DNA from: Paractinoplanes aksuensis | GTDB lineage: Bacteria; Actinomycetota; Actinomycetes; Mycobacteriales; Micromonosporaceae | Direction of reading: 5' to 3' | NCBI RefSeq assembly: GCF_024137025.1 | Contig: NZ_JAMYJR010000056.1 | Coordinates: 18,454-82,453 of the forward strand | DNA length: 64,000 nt | Shown here: positions 34,704 through 43,645 of the stretch, piece by piece | Layout: every line of letters starts with the position of its first letter | Numbering within the stretch: position 1 is the stretch's first letter | Program-made: the position numbers and the translations under genes | Notes under the pieces: model-generated | Seen by the model: the letters and a program-made list of their open reading frames with translations, nothing else | What the model was told of the DNA's origin: nothing | Database searches by the model: none

Positions 34704-37457
34704 CTACCGAGGTCCGGGCCAGGGTTTGAAAGCGTTGTCCGGCACGGCTGCCGCCAGCTCGGGACTGTGGCGCTGGATGAGTGATTTCATCGTGGTGCCG
34801 GCGATCCAGTCGAGCCCGAACCGGGTGTAGAGCTCGGGGCGGTAGTCGACAGTGAGGAACCGGTCGCTCTGCAAGCGCCGCGAGGCCATCAGGATGAAGA
34901 CCCGGAAGGCGGTGTCGGAGAACGCGAACCCGTCCGGCGGCGTCTCGGCGAGCAGACCGACCATGGTGTCCACCTCGTCGACGCTGCGGTAGATCGAGCT
35001 CAGCTGCTGCACGATCGCCGGATCAGGGCTCATTTGCTCCCACCGCTCGATCCGCGGCATGTGCAAGGCCGCCCGGAAGTCGTTGTAGCGGGGCACTGCT
35101 CGGCGGCGGGTGCGGACCAGGTCGACCACGGACAGGTCGATCCGCTCGCCCCCACGTTCCAGGGTCAGCAGCGCCCGCGGGTAGTTGTGCAGCGTGATGG
35201 CGCCCGGGTGGGCCGTCCCGAACGAGTACAGGACGTTGCTCAACCCCATGGCGCGTAGTTCGTCGTCGGCGCGGGAGCCTTGCAGGTCGGTGAAGGTGCG
35301 GGGGCCCAGGTCGGCTCCGGCGGGGCTGTGGAAGGTGTAGTCGTCCGGGATCAGGGGGTGCATGCGGTAGACCGTGACGAAGTCCTCGGTCAGCGAGAAC
35401 GGGGTGCCGTGGTGGTCGGGGATTGTTCCCGGGATGCCGCGCAGGGCGTTGGCATCGGTCAGCCACAGGGCGGCCCGGCTCAGCCAGTCCTTGGGTGGCA
35501 CGCCGTTCCAGTTGCCGTTCATGGCTCGGTCGAGGACGTTCGTGGCCAGCATGGCCGGGGTCCACTCGACGGTGTGGATCTTCGCGATCAGGGCGGCCAC
35601 GATCAGGCGGGCCGTCCGGTAGAGCCGTTCGTCGTCCCAGTCGGGGTTGCGGTCCTTCAGGTGGTCGCACAGCAGATTGTGTTCGCGGGCGAAGAGTGTG
35701 TGCATGGCGCTCAGGCCCAGCCACCACGCCTCGTTGAAGCCGGTGATCTCGGAACCGTTCACGTCCAGGGGCAGGTATCCCTCGGGGGTCAGCCGCAGTT
35801 TCGGGCCGTCGCTTAGCAGCAGGTCGGGGTCGGTGCCGTACACCTCGGAGCCGTCCCACCAGTGGGAGGCCACGTTGACCGAGGGCATTCTGTCGCCTGC
35901 GATGCGCATTTCGCGTTCCAGCGGGGCGCCGGGTGTGTTGGCCCAGCCGGGCGCGTTGTCGGGCAGGGGCACTCGTATGTCGTCGACGCCCAGGGGGTGG
36001 CGGGCGTGCACCACCCAGTCGTGCACCTGGAACTGGATCCAGGCTGCGGCCAGCACATTCAGGTTGGTCGCGGGTCGGAACGTCTCGCGGCGCAGCAGCT
36101 GTTCGCTCACCGTCACGGGGTTGGGCTCGTCGTCCAGGTCGGGCCGGCGGTCGGCGGGCACGTTGCGGCCGAAACCGGACCCGGCGGCGCCCATGCCGGG
36201 CTCGGACAGATCGTTGAAACGACCCTCGTGCGTACGGAATTCGCGCTGTTCATCGCGGATGGGCGGGGGCACCTGGCGTACGCGTGGGGGTGCCTCTTTC
36301 GCTTGCGTGTCCATGAGGTTGTGGCGGCGCAGGCCGTCTCGCAGCGCGGCCAGGTTGAGCAGGGCCAGCGCGTCGGGCAGGCGGTGCCACGGGCGGAAGC
36401 GGTTGACGGCCCCGAATGCCTGGCGCATGGCGGCGCTCGCCACACGGTTGCGGGTGGGCACCTCGGTCAGCCAGCGGTGGCGGTCGCGGTGGGCGGCACT
36501 GGCGTCGTACGCGGCCTTGCGTGACCGGTTGAGGTTGCCGAGCGGGCGGAAGTCGTCGGTGGTGTTCCACGGGTTGAAGCGGAGCCCGTGCACGACCGGG
36601 TTGTCGCACGAACCGGTGCGGATGGTGAGCACGGCCACCGGCTCGGGCGGGGCTCCGGGCGTACGCCAATCGACGGCGGCGTCCTCGATCGGGGTCTCTT
36701 CGGGGTTGCGGTAGCGCTGCACGCAGAGTTCGAACTGCACGTCGCCGCGGGACAAGCGGGCTTCCATCTCGGCGCTCAGGAAGTCGGGGCTGTCGCGTTC
36801 GCCGCCCTCGGGCGCATCGGGCACGGGGCGCAGCAGATATTGCACGGCCAGTTCGGCGCCCCACGTGATGGGGGTGCGGCTCCAGTACGTCTCGGTGGCC
36901 ACGCTGGTGATGCGGCGGCGCGCAGCCACGACGTTGCGGACCATGCGGGCCGCCTCGGCCGGGCCCAGCACGAAGGCCAGTTTGACCAGGCCGGTGTAGC
37001 GGCCGACCCCGCCGCCCGCTGTGGCCAGCGCGAACTCGGCGAACTGGCGGGCGTCGCGGGCGTGCGAGACCGGCGCGTTGGTCATCAGCAGGTCGTGCTG
37101 CTCGTCCTCGGTGACGGTGATCCGCAGGGCGGCGCCGCGCAGGTCGGGTTCGCGGTCGTCGAGGATGCGGCCCTCGGCGTTGCTGAACCGGACCGAGGTG
37201 CGATAGGCCGCGCCGGGGCGGGCGAAGCCGACCTGCAGTTCGGGCGGCAGGTCGTCGACGAAGCGCAGGTGGGCGTCGTCGACCGCGTACGTGCCCTTGG
37301 CCTGGAAGCCGGCCACGATCGGCGCGCCCCGGGCCGGGCGGTTCCTCAGCTGGGTCAGCATGATCTGCTGGGCCACCCGGTCGAAGATCACCCGTTCGAC
37401 CTCGGGCGAGCCGCCCAGGAAAGCCTCGTGCCACTGCGCTTTTGTCGCCGTCGTCAT
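34704..37457 (-). CDS. catalase-like domain fused to an animal-type heme peroxidase/fatty-acid dioxygenase
   Basis: A 917-residue two-domain protein. Residues about 1-370 resemble catalase-related proteins (VRFSNAEGRILDDREPDLRG, FNPWNTTDDFRPLGNLNRSR). The distal-histidine segment reads GFQAKG where catalases have VVHAKG, so histidine is replaced by glutamine. Residues about 440-917 match cyclooxygenase/alpha-dioxygenase heme peroxidases: distal His479 in FQVHDWVVH, the pair Tyr697 and His700 in VYRMHPLIPDDY, and AREHNLLCDHL. The usual role is oxygenation of fatty acids to hydroperoxides. GGAGG precedes the ATG at 37457, and no signal peptide is seen. An oxylipin-forming enzyme is inferred; the catalase-like half may act on the hydroperoxide or be structural. 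Confidence 0.85.
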   Translation of the reverse strand: MTTATKAQWHEAFLGGSPEVERVIFDRVAQQIMLTQLRNRPARGAPIVAGFQAKGTYAVDDAHLRFVDDLPPELQVGFARPGAAYRTSVRFSNAEGRILDDREPDLRGAALRITVTEDEQHDLLMTNAPVSHARDARQFAEFALATAGGGVGRYTGLVKLAFVLGPAEAARMVRNVVAARRRITSVATETYWSRTPITWGAELAVQYLLRPVPDAPEGGERDSPDFLSAEMEARLSRGDVQFELCVQRYRNPEETPIEDAAVDWRTPGAPPEPVAVLTIRTGSCDNPVVHGLRFNPWNTTDDFRPLGNLNRSRKAAYDASAAHRDRHRWLTEVPTRNRVASAAMRQAFGAVNRFRPWHRLPDALALLNLAALRDGLRRHNLMDTQAKEAPPRVRQVPPPIRDEQREFRTHEGRFNDLSEPGMGAAGSGFGRNVPADRRPDLDDEPNPVTVSEQLLRRETFRPATNLNVLAAAWIQFQVHDWVVHARHPLGVDDIRVPLPDNAPGWANTPGAPLEREMRIAGDRMPSVNVASHWWDGSEVYGTDPDLLLSDGPKLRLTPEGYLPLDVNGSEITGFNEAWWLGLSAMHTLFAREHNLLCDHLKDRNPDWDDERLYRTARLIVAALIAKIHTVEWTPAMLATNVLDRAMNGNWNGVPPKDWLSRAALWLTDANALRGIPGTIPDHHGTPFSLTEDFVTVYRMHPLIPDDYTFHSPAGADLGPRTFTDLQGSRADDELRAMGLSNVLYSFGTAHPGAITLHNYPRALLTLERGGERIDLSVVDLVRTRRRAVPRYNDFRAALHMPRIERWEQMSPDPAIVQQLSSIYRSVDEVDTMVGLLAETPPDGFAFSDTAFRVFILMASRRLQSDRFLTVDYRPELYTRFGLDWIAGTTMKSLIQRHSPELAAAVPDNAFKPWPGPR

Positions 37458-37559
37458 CCGCGCGCCTCCACTTCGGAGTGCGGCCGCGTCGCCGAGCTGT
37501 TCCCGATCGCGCGGGCCACCAGAAACCCTAGTGGCGCCGCGCAATCCCGGGGTGTCGTT

Positions 37560-38315
37560 TTACTTACCCATGAGCTTTTCGAGGTCGACGACGTCCTTCG
37601 CGGCCGGGGCCACGATGTCGGCGAACTCGGCGCCGAACTCGGTGAAGTCGAGGCCGCCCTCGGTCGCGTCCTTGCTCTCGATGCGCAGCGGGTAGGGCTC
37701 GCCGGTGGTGGCGATGTAGAGCGTGCCGCCGTCCTTCGAGTTGTCGACCAGGCCGATCGCGGGCTTGCCCTTGACGTCCTTGACCGTGCCCTTGGTGACC
37801 TTACCCTCGGCGTCGAGCATCGAGTCGATGTCGGAGAAGCCGAACATGTCGGCCGAGTCCTTGTCGCCCTGCTTGACCTCGACCCAGCGCTCGCCGACCA
37901 GCTTGGCCATCTGCTCGCCCTGCGCCTTGCCGCCGCCCATGCCCCAGAACTCGGCGTCGGGCCGGATGTAGCGTTTGCCGTCGACCTCGAGCAGCTCGAC
38001 GCTCGGGCCGCCCATCGACAGCTTGCCCTTGATCTTGGTGCCGTCGGTCTTGAAGTCGAGGCCCATCTTGTCCCCGTCGGTGACGATGTCACCCTTCATG
38101 TGGAACGAGCCGGCCTTCTTGAGAGCGGCTTTCGCCTTGTCCAAGATCTGCTCGGCCTCGAGCGCCTCGACGCCGTTGGTGGCCGGCGCGGCCGAGGTGG
38201 CCTGGCCCGCGGGATTGCCCGCGCTGCCCTTGTCGTCGCTCTGACCAGCACATCCGGTAGCCAGCAGGGCGGCCGAGGCGAGCACGACCACCGCGCCGGT
38301 GAAGTTGACCTTCAT
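37560..38315 (-). CDS. lipoprotein, LolA/LppX-like
   Basis: A 251-residue lipoprotein with a perfect lipobox LLATGC after a 20-residue signal. The mature part has the alternating beta pattern of LolA/LppX-type hydrophobic-ligand carriers (GSFHMKGDIVTDGDKMGLDF, YIRPDAEFWGMGGGKA, PYPLRIESKD). The ATG at 38315 has GGGGGA upstream. These proteins bind lipids or act as sensors at the outer face of the membrane. The family call rests on pattern only. Confidence 0.78.
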   Translation of the reverse strand: MKVNFTGAVVVLASAALLATGCAGQSDDKGSAGNPAGQATSAAPATNGVEALEAEQILDKAKAALKKAGSFHMKGDIVTDGDKMGLDFKTDGTKIKGKLSMGGPSVELLEVDGKRYIRPDAEFWGMGGGKAQGEQMAKLVGERWVEVKQGDKDSADMFGFSDIDSMLDAEGKVTKGTVKDVKGKPAIGLVDNSKDGGTLYIATTGEPYPLRIESKDATEGGLDFTEFGAEFADIVAPAAKDVVDLEKLMGK

Positions 38316-38392
38316 GTTGATGTTTCCCCCGAATTGAGTCGCCCTGATCGACTCGTGCCGATCGGTGGCGGCGACGAAGATATCAGCGGGGT

Positions 38393-38584
38393 TCAAGCCG
38401 GTTCGGGCACCCCACCCGGTTCCGGCGCGGGCTCGACGTCAGGCTCCACGATCGGCTCGACGGGCGCCGGGGGCAGCGGGTCAGGACTGTCGGGCTCCAG
38501 CTCACCCGGGTCGTCGGGGATGGGCGCACCCGGGTCCAGAGGCGGGTACTTGTCCGGGTCGGTGGGCAGGCTGAGCTCGGGCAT
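38393..38584 (-). CDS. small acidic proline-rich protein
   Basis: A 63-residue protein MPELSLPTDPDKYPPLDPGA, rich in P, D and E throughout, with no hydrophobic segment. The start is strongly supported by AAAAAGGAG 6 nt before the ATG at 38584. It lies 77 nt upstream of the lipoprotein on the same strand. Composition suggests an unstructured protein. No family known to me. Confidence 0.6.
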   Translation of the reverse strand: MPELSLPTDPDKYPPLDPGAPIPDDPGELEPDSPDPLPPAPVEPIVEPDVEPAPEPGGVPEPA

Positions 38585-38689
38585 CACGTCTCCTTTTTGT
38601 CGCTTTCCGCCGACTACCCGCAAGATCCGCTGCCGAAACAACGGCGGGGCGGCCCCAGGGGTCACCACCACAACAGCTAGGGTGTACGC

Positions 38690-38893
38690 ATGGTGACCGC
38701 GGCAGTGCTGACAGCGATCTTGACGATCGTCGCTGTCATCGCCGTCGTTGCTGCTCACCGCCGTCGCGGGCGGCTCGCCACGACGCTGGTCGCCGTGGTG
38801 GCTCAGCCGCTGCCGACCACTCGGACGGCCGGCCTCCGGCCCCAGTTCACCGCCGGCGTCCGCGGCTCGCGCGCGCCTCCGGCCGCTGCCTGA
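38690..38893 (+). CDS. possible small single-span membrane protein
   Basis: A 67-residue ORF: MVTAAVLTAILTIVAVIAVV gives one membrane segment, followed by a basic stop-transfer AHRRRGR. Only a weak AGGG lies upstream. It stops just before a 30-bp repeat array read in another frame, so it may be the start of a longer frameshifted gene. Uncertain. Confidence 0.35.
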   Translation: MVTAAVLTAILTIVAVIAVVAAHRRRGRLATTLVAVVAQPLPTTRTAGLRPQFTAGVRGSRAPPAAA

Positions 38894-38900
38894 CCGTCGC

Positions 38901-39050
38901 CTGACCGTCGCACTTCCGACGCTCGCCGCACCGGCTGTCGCAGTTCTGACGCTCGCCGCATCGGCCGTCGCAGTTCTGACGCTCACCGCGCCGGCCGTCG
39001 CGCTTCCGACGCTGGCTGCACCGGCCGTCGCCTTTCCGACGTTCCTCGCC
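38901..39050. repeat. 30-bp minisatellite, five copies
   Basis: Five consecutive 30-bp units of the type CGGCCGTCGCAGTTCTGACG plus CTCGCCGCAC, each 80-90% alike, run without gaps. One plus-strand frame reads decapeptides like LPTLAAPAVA throughout, with a stop at 39086, but no convincing start belongs to it. The next 209 bp up to 39259 hold no gene that I can support. Confidence 0.85.
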
Positions 39051-39259
39051 TCAGCTCAGCCGCCGGCGGTCGTCGGTCCGGCCTGACCGTCACCGAAGTC
39101 GGCGGTCCCGGTCGCCGGCAATGCGCAGCGAAACGGATCGATGGGCCTTCGAGGCGACAGCCAGCCTGGCGGCCATGACCGCATCCAAGAACGACTGATC
39201 AACCGCTCGACCCGACCACCCCACCTGGACTGTTACGCGAACGGACGGACTCTCACACC

Positions 39260-40015
39260 ATGAACGTGGTTGCGGAAATGCTGCTCACCCAGCCCACCCC
39301 CATGGCCATCTGGGCCCTGCTGATCCTGCTCACCTTCCCGGCCCTCCTGGTGCTGGGCAGCCCCGAGGCGATGCGCCGCCCCCGCCAGGCGGCCCAGGAG
39401 TTCGTCGCCGCCCTGCGCGGCCACCACACCACCACCGCCCGCGAGCAGATCGCCGAAGCAGCCCGATTCGCCGACGAGGTAAGGGTTGCCGCCGACCGGG
39501 CCGAGGCCGGTGCCCAGCGCCGGCAGGCGGCGTGGGAGCGGTCCGAGACGGAACTGAACGACGCGTACGCGGCCTGGCTCGACGCCGACGCCCGCCTGCG
39601 CACCGCCACCGCGGCCGCCGCCTGGGGCACGCCGTGGTCGGTGCGCACGTGCGACGAGTACGCGGCCCGCCAGCGCTACCTGCACGTCGAGGTGACCGCC
39701 GCGGCCGCCCGGGGCGACCTGCCCACCGCCGCGGTGGCCGACGCCCTGGCCGAGCGGGCCGGCTGGGACGCCCGCCTGCACCCGGTCGACCAGCACCTGG
39801 TCATCACCCGCGCCTCGGTCGCCTGGCTGCGGCAGCGCTACGAGCAGGCCGTCATCGCCGAGCGCACCGCCTGGCACGACGCCGACGCGGCCCGCCGCGC
39901 CAGCAACAGCCTGACCCGCGAGGCGCTCGCCGCCGAAGCCCGCGTCGTCCCCGTCCCCCACGCACGCCCGACCGCCCGCACCACCCGCCACACCGTGCCC
40001 GCACCCGCCATCTGA
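39260..40015 (+). CDS. membrane-anchored coiled-coil protein of unknown function
   Basis: A 251-residue protein. One membrane segment (about residues 15-34, MAIWALLILLTFPALLVLG) is followed by a highly charged Ala/Arg/Glu helix-rich domain (about 45-235) typical of coiled coils, with a WGTPWSVRTCDEY break near 120. The C-terminal RPTARTTRHTVPAPAI is copied twice downstream. The start is the ATG at 39260, without a good ribosome site. Unknown role; a cell-envelope scaffold is possible. Confidence 0.6.
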   Translation: MNVVAEMLLTQPTPMAIWALLILLTFPALLVLGSPEAMRRPRQAAQEFVAALRGHHTTTAREQIAEAARFADEVRVAADRAEAGAQRRQAAWERSETELNDAYAAWLDADARLRTATAAAAWGTPWSVRTCDEYAARQRYLHVEVTAAAARGDLPTAAVADALAERAGWDARLHPVDQHLVITRASVAWLRQRYEQAVIAERTAWHDADAARRASNSLTREALAAEARVVPVPHARPTARTTRHTVPAPAI

Positions 40016-40213
40016 CCGGTACCAGCCAGCACGACTCCCCCGAACTCGCCGTCCCCGCGCGTCAGACGCGCCCGACCATCCCGACCACCCGCCACGCCAT
40101 GCCCACACCGGCCATCTGAACTGCACAGACCCGCGTGACTCCCCGAACTTCTCGACCCCGAGCCGCAGACGCGCCCCACCGCCCACCACGCCGAGGCCGC
40201 ACCGGTCATGTGA
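40016..40213. repeat. two decayed duplicates of the preceding gene's 3' end
   Basis: The last 60 bases of the gene ending at 40015, including the stop (CGCCACACCGTGCCC... CCATCTGA), recur as CGCCACGCCATGCCC...GCCATCTGA ending at 40119, and more weakly ending near 40213 (GGTCATGTGA). The unit is about 95-104 bp, so this is a degraded tandem duplication. From 40214 to 40351 there is only a possible 11-codon leader ORF. Confidence 0.7.
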
Positions 40214-40280
40214 GTCGGCGCGACGAGCGCAAAGCCGCGCACCGCGGATGACCTGCGGCGACAGGCACCGGAGAGAGCAG

Positions 40281-40316
40281 ATGAGCACGAACTTAATACG
40301 CATTGGGCGGCGGTAG
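40281..40316 (+). CDS. possible 11-codon leader peptide before the LAL regulator
   Basis: GGAGAGAGCAG precedes an ATG reading MSTNLIRIGRR then TAG, ending 35 nt before the regulator start. The ribosome site is good and the surrounding bases are A+T-rich, but conservation is unknown. Confidence 0.3.
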   Translation: MSTNLIRIGRR

Positions 40317-40351
40317 CTTTTCCCGGAGTCGAGACGACGACGGGAGGCGGC

Positions 40352-43135
40352 ATGCCGGTTCTGATCGGGCGGGACAACGAGATCGAGACCCTGGGCCGGG
40401 TGCTCGACGAGACCACGGCCGGGCACGGTTCGGCCGTGCTGTTGTACGGCCCGGCCGGGGTAGGAAAGTCGGCCCTGCTGAGCCACCTCGGTGACGAGGC
40501 GCGCCGCCGCGGTTTCACCGTGCTGCCGCTGGCCGGGGTCGAGACCGAGCGGCTCTTCCCTTTCGCCGCGCTGCACCTGCTGCTTCAGCCGCTGGCCCGC
40601 GAGATCGAGCGGCAACCATCCGCCCACCGGCTCGCTCTGCTCGACACGTTCGCCGCGCCCACTCGGGAAGCCGCGGTCGAACGGGAAGCCGCGGTCGAAC
40701 GGGAAGCCGCGGTCGAACGGGAAGCCGCGGTCGGCCGGGAACCCCAGGTCTACCGGGTCGCCCTCGGGCTGCTGGAGGTGCTGGCCGGCGCCACCGCGCG
40801 CGGTCCGGTGCTGGTGGCGGCCGACGACCTGCAGTGGATCGACGGGCTGAGCCGCGAGGTGCTCGGCTTCGTCGCCCGTCGGGCCGCCGGGCACCGCCTG
40901 CTCATCGTCGGGGCGGCCCGGACGAACCGCCCCGAGCTGTTCGGCTCGTACGCCGCTCTGGGTTTGCGGGCGTTGCCCGGCCCGGAGGCCGCCGAGCTCT
41001 TGGACGACCGCTCGCCGGGCCTGGCCCCCGCGCTGCGGGATCTGGTGCTGCGGCGGGCCGAGGGCAACCCGCTCGCCCTGGTCGAGCTGCCCAAGGCGGT
41101 GTCCCAGGAGTCGTACGGGCAGGAGGATCTGCCTTTGACCCGCCGCCTGGAGGCGTCGTTCGGCGCCCGCACCGCGCTGGCCACCCCGGCCTGCCGGGCC
41201 TTCCTGCTCATGCTCGCGGCCGAGCCCACCGCTCCCCTGGGTCGGTTGATCTCACTGGCCGAGCGACTGGCCGGGGTGCCGGTCACGATGGACGCGGTGC
41301 AGGAGGCGATCGACGCCGGGCTGATCGGGCTGACCGAGGGCCGTCCCCTGTTCGGGCATCCGCTCATGCGCTCGGCCATTTACGCCCAGGCCCGGCCGTA
41401 CGACCGGGTGACCGCCCACCGCCTGCTGGCCGAGACTCTCGGCGACGACCCGGAACGCCGGCTGACGCACGAGGCCGCCGCCACCACCGGCCGCGACGAC
41501 CGGCTGGCCGCGCGGCTCGAGGCGTTCGCCGACGAGGCGCTGGCCAACGGCCGGGCCGCCGCCGCGCTGCCGGCCCTGCGCCGCGCGGCCGAGCTGACCG
41601 GCGACGCCCGGCGCGGCACGATGCTGCTGGTGCGCGCGGCCGAGCTGGCCGGCCGCCTCAGCGAGCGTGAACGGGCCCGCAGCCTGCTCGAGCGGGCCGA
41701 TCTGCGGGTGGCCGGTGTGGTCGAACGGGGACGGCTGATGCTGGTCTCGGACGGCGCGACGATCGAGACCAGCGAGGTGCCGCAGCGCATCGGCGAGATG
41801 GTCGGGGCGGCCCGGCGGGCCCGCGACGAGGGCGCGACCGAGGTGGCCGAGGAGCTGCTGTGGCGGGCCGCGATCCGGTGCAGCATCCAGGAACCGCCGG
41901 ACCGTACCCGCACCGAGGTGACGGCCGAGCTGGACCGCTGGGCGCTGGGCCCGGACGACCCGGTGCGGCTGGCTGTGCTGGCCCACGCCGACCCGTTCGG
42001 GCGGGGCGCCGATCCGCTGGCCCGGCTGGCCGACGCCCGGCCCGAGCTGACCGACGACCACGCCCTGCACTACCTGGGCAGCGCCGCGCTGGCGCTCGGC
42101 GACCTCAGCCAGTGTGCCCGGTTCTTCGGCCGGGCCGCCGCCGTGCGCCGGCGCGAGGGCCGCCTGGGGCAGCTCGCACGGTCGCTGGTGGGCAGCTGGG
42201 TCCGCATCGACCTGGGCCGGCTGGACCAGGCCGAGTCCGAGTCGGCCGAGGGGCGCGAGCTGGCCGACCGGGCCGGCGACACCCCCATCTGGCAGGGCCT
42301 GACCGGTGCCGCGGCCCTGATCGCCGGGCTGCGGGGCGAGACCGAGACGGCGGCGCGGCGGCTGCTCGACCTTCGCACCCGCCCCGGGCTGGAGCAGTTG
42401 CCGCTGGCCGTCGCGCTCGAGCGGCAGGCGACCGGGTTGCTGGCGCTGCTGGACGGGCGGGCCGCCGAGGCGTACGACGCACTACGGACGGTGTTCGACG
42501 GCACCGGTGCCTATCCGATCACGAAGTGGCGGGCGGTGGCCGACCTGGCCGACGCCGCGGTGGCGGCCGGCGCCGTCGAGGACGCGCGGCACGTGCTGGC
42601 CGGGTTGCCCGAGCTGGCCCGGCAGCTGCCGTCGGAGATGATGGTGATCGCGGCTGTCTACAGTGCCGCGGTGCTGGCGTCGGACGACGAGGCCGAGCAG
42701 CGGTACGCGTGGGCGCTAGCGGAGCTTCCGGCCGCGGGCGCGCTGGCCCGGGCTCGGCTGCACCTGCACCATGGCCGATGGCTGCGCCGGCAGCGGCGCT
42801 ACCTCGACTCGCGCGAGCCGCTGCGCACGGCCCGCGACGGGTTCGACCGGATGGGCGTACGCCCGTGGTCCGAGGCGGCCGAAGTAGCGCTCCGGGCGAC
42901 CGGGGAGCCGGCCGCCCGCCGTACGTCAGTGCTGGACGACCTTTCGGCCCGCGAGCTCGAGATCGTCACGCTGGCCGCGCAGGGCCTCAGCAACCGCGAC
43001 ATCGGGCAGCGGCTGTTCCTGTCGCCCCGCACGGTCAGCTCGTGCCTCTACCGGCTCTTCCCGCGCCTCGGCGTCACCGGCCGCAACCAGCTGAGCGGCG
43101 TGCTCTCCGCAGCCAAACCGGAACCGGCCCGGTAG
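40352..43135 (+). CDS. LAL-type LuxR regulator (large ATP-binding)
   Basis: A 927-residue regulator. An N-terminal AAA_16 ATPase has Walker A GPAGVGKSA (about 33-41) and Walker B VLVAADDLQWID, followed by a long helical TPR-like middle and a C-terminal LuxR HTH (LSARELEIVTLAAQGLSNRD, IGQRLFLSPRTVSSCLYRLF). LALs activate secondary-metabolite or sugar-use genes; MalT is the model. The ATG at 40352 has GGGAGGC upstream. A variable repeat sits at residues 105-128. The neighbours give no clear target. Confidence 0.9.
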   Translation: MPVLIGRDNEIETLGRVLDETTAGHGSAVLLYGPAGVGKSALLSHLGDEARRRGFTVLPLAGVETERLFPFAALHLLLQPLAREIERQPSAHRLALLDTFAAPTREAAVEREAAVEREAAVEREAAVGREPQVYRVALGLLEVLAGATARGPVLVAADDLQWIDGLSREVLGFVARRAAGHRLLIVGAARTNRPELFGSYAALGLRALPGPEAAELLDDRSPGLAPALRDLVLRRAEGNPLALVELPKAVSQESYGQEDLPLTRRLEASFGARTALATPACRAFLLMLAAEPTAPLGRLISLAERLAGVPVTMDAVQEAIDAGLIGLTEGRPLFGHPLMRSAIYAQARPYDRVTAHRLLAETLGDDPERRLTHEAAATTGRDDRLAARLEAFADEALANGRAAAALPALRRAAELTGDARRGTMLLVRAAELAGRLSERERARSLLERADLRVAGVVERGRLMLVSDGATIETSEVPQRIGEMVGAARRARDEGATEVAEELLWRAAIRCSIQEPPDRTRTEVTAELDRWALGPDDPVRLAVLAHADPFGRGADPLARLADARPELTDDHALHYLGSAALALGDLSQCARFFGRAAAVRRREGRLGQLARSLVGSWVRIDLGRLDQAESESAEGRELADRAGDTPIWQGLTGAAALIAGLRGETETAARRLLDLRTRPGLEQLPLAVALERQATGLLALLDGRAAEAYDALRTVFDGTGAYPITKWRAVADLADAAVAAGAVEDARHVLAGLPELARQLPSEMMVIAAVYSAAVLASDDEAEQRYAWALAELPAAGALARARLHLHHGRWLRRQRRYLDSREPLRTARDGFDRMGVRPWSEAAEVALRATGEPAARRTSVLDDLSARELEIVTLAAQGLSNRDIGQRLFLSPRTVSSCLYRLFPRLGVTGRNQLSGVLSAAKPEPAR
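40664..40735. repeat. 18-bp tandem repeat in the LAL gene
   Basis: Four near-identical 18-bp units encode REAAVE four times within the ATPase domain, between two predicted helices. It would lengthen a charged helix in 6-residue steps. Confidence 0.88.
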
Positions 43136-43207
43136 CGCGGCGGCCCAGGCGGCGTGGTCCTTGCCGTTGTCGGTGATGCCCATTTGTCCCTGATCGAGCC
43201 GGCGCCG

Positions 43208-43645
43208 TCACTGCCCGGCCGAGAAGTTGGGCTCGCCGGACGGCGTGGCCCGGCGGTTGCCAAGAGCGTAGGTGATCACGGAGACCACTGCCGATGCCAG
43301 GCCGACGCCCACGAAGATCAATGTCGCTCCGATGACGAACAGTCCGGTCTGGTCCGGCTGCTGGGCCGCCTGAATCGTCCAGGCCGCGGTGAATCCGATG
43401 GTCAGTGCCGTCGGCGCCAGCACCTTCCGAACTCCGGTCACCAGCGCGACGACCAGCAGGACCAGCAGGGAGATCGCGCAGCCGGCGACCTGCCACGCCT
43501 CGTAGGGACCGCTCTGCGAGCCGGTGACCGGGTCTACCTGATACTCGGTGTCCCACCCCATCCAGGCGAGCCAGACTGCGGCCGACAATGCCGCCACGAG
43601 CACAGCGGACAGTGCCTGAAAAATGGGTGCGCGTTTCGCCGGCAT
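43208..43645 (-). CDS. four-helix membrane protein of unknown function
   Basis: A 145-residue protein with four membrane segments (about 12-30, 54-75, 80-97, 105-130), beginning MPAKRAPIFQALSAVLVAAL. GAGGAG lies 7 nt upstream of the ATG at 43645. It converges with the LAL gene. The tail RRATPSGEPNFSAGQ is hydrophilic. No family recognised. Confidence 0.72.
   Translation of the reverse strand: MPAKRAPIFQALSAVLVAALSAAVWLAWMGWDTEYQVDPVTGSQSGPYEAWQVAGCAISLLVLLVVALVTGVRKVLAPTALTIGFTAAWTIQAAQQPDQTGLFVIGATLIFVGVGLASAVVSVITYALGNRRATPSGEPNFSAGQ

Noticed and set aside
39121..39198. 25-codon ORF MRSETDRWAFEATASLAAMT and onward
   Set aside because: No ribosome site, no family, and it lies in repeat-adjacent DNA.
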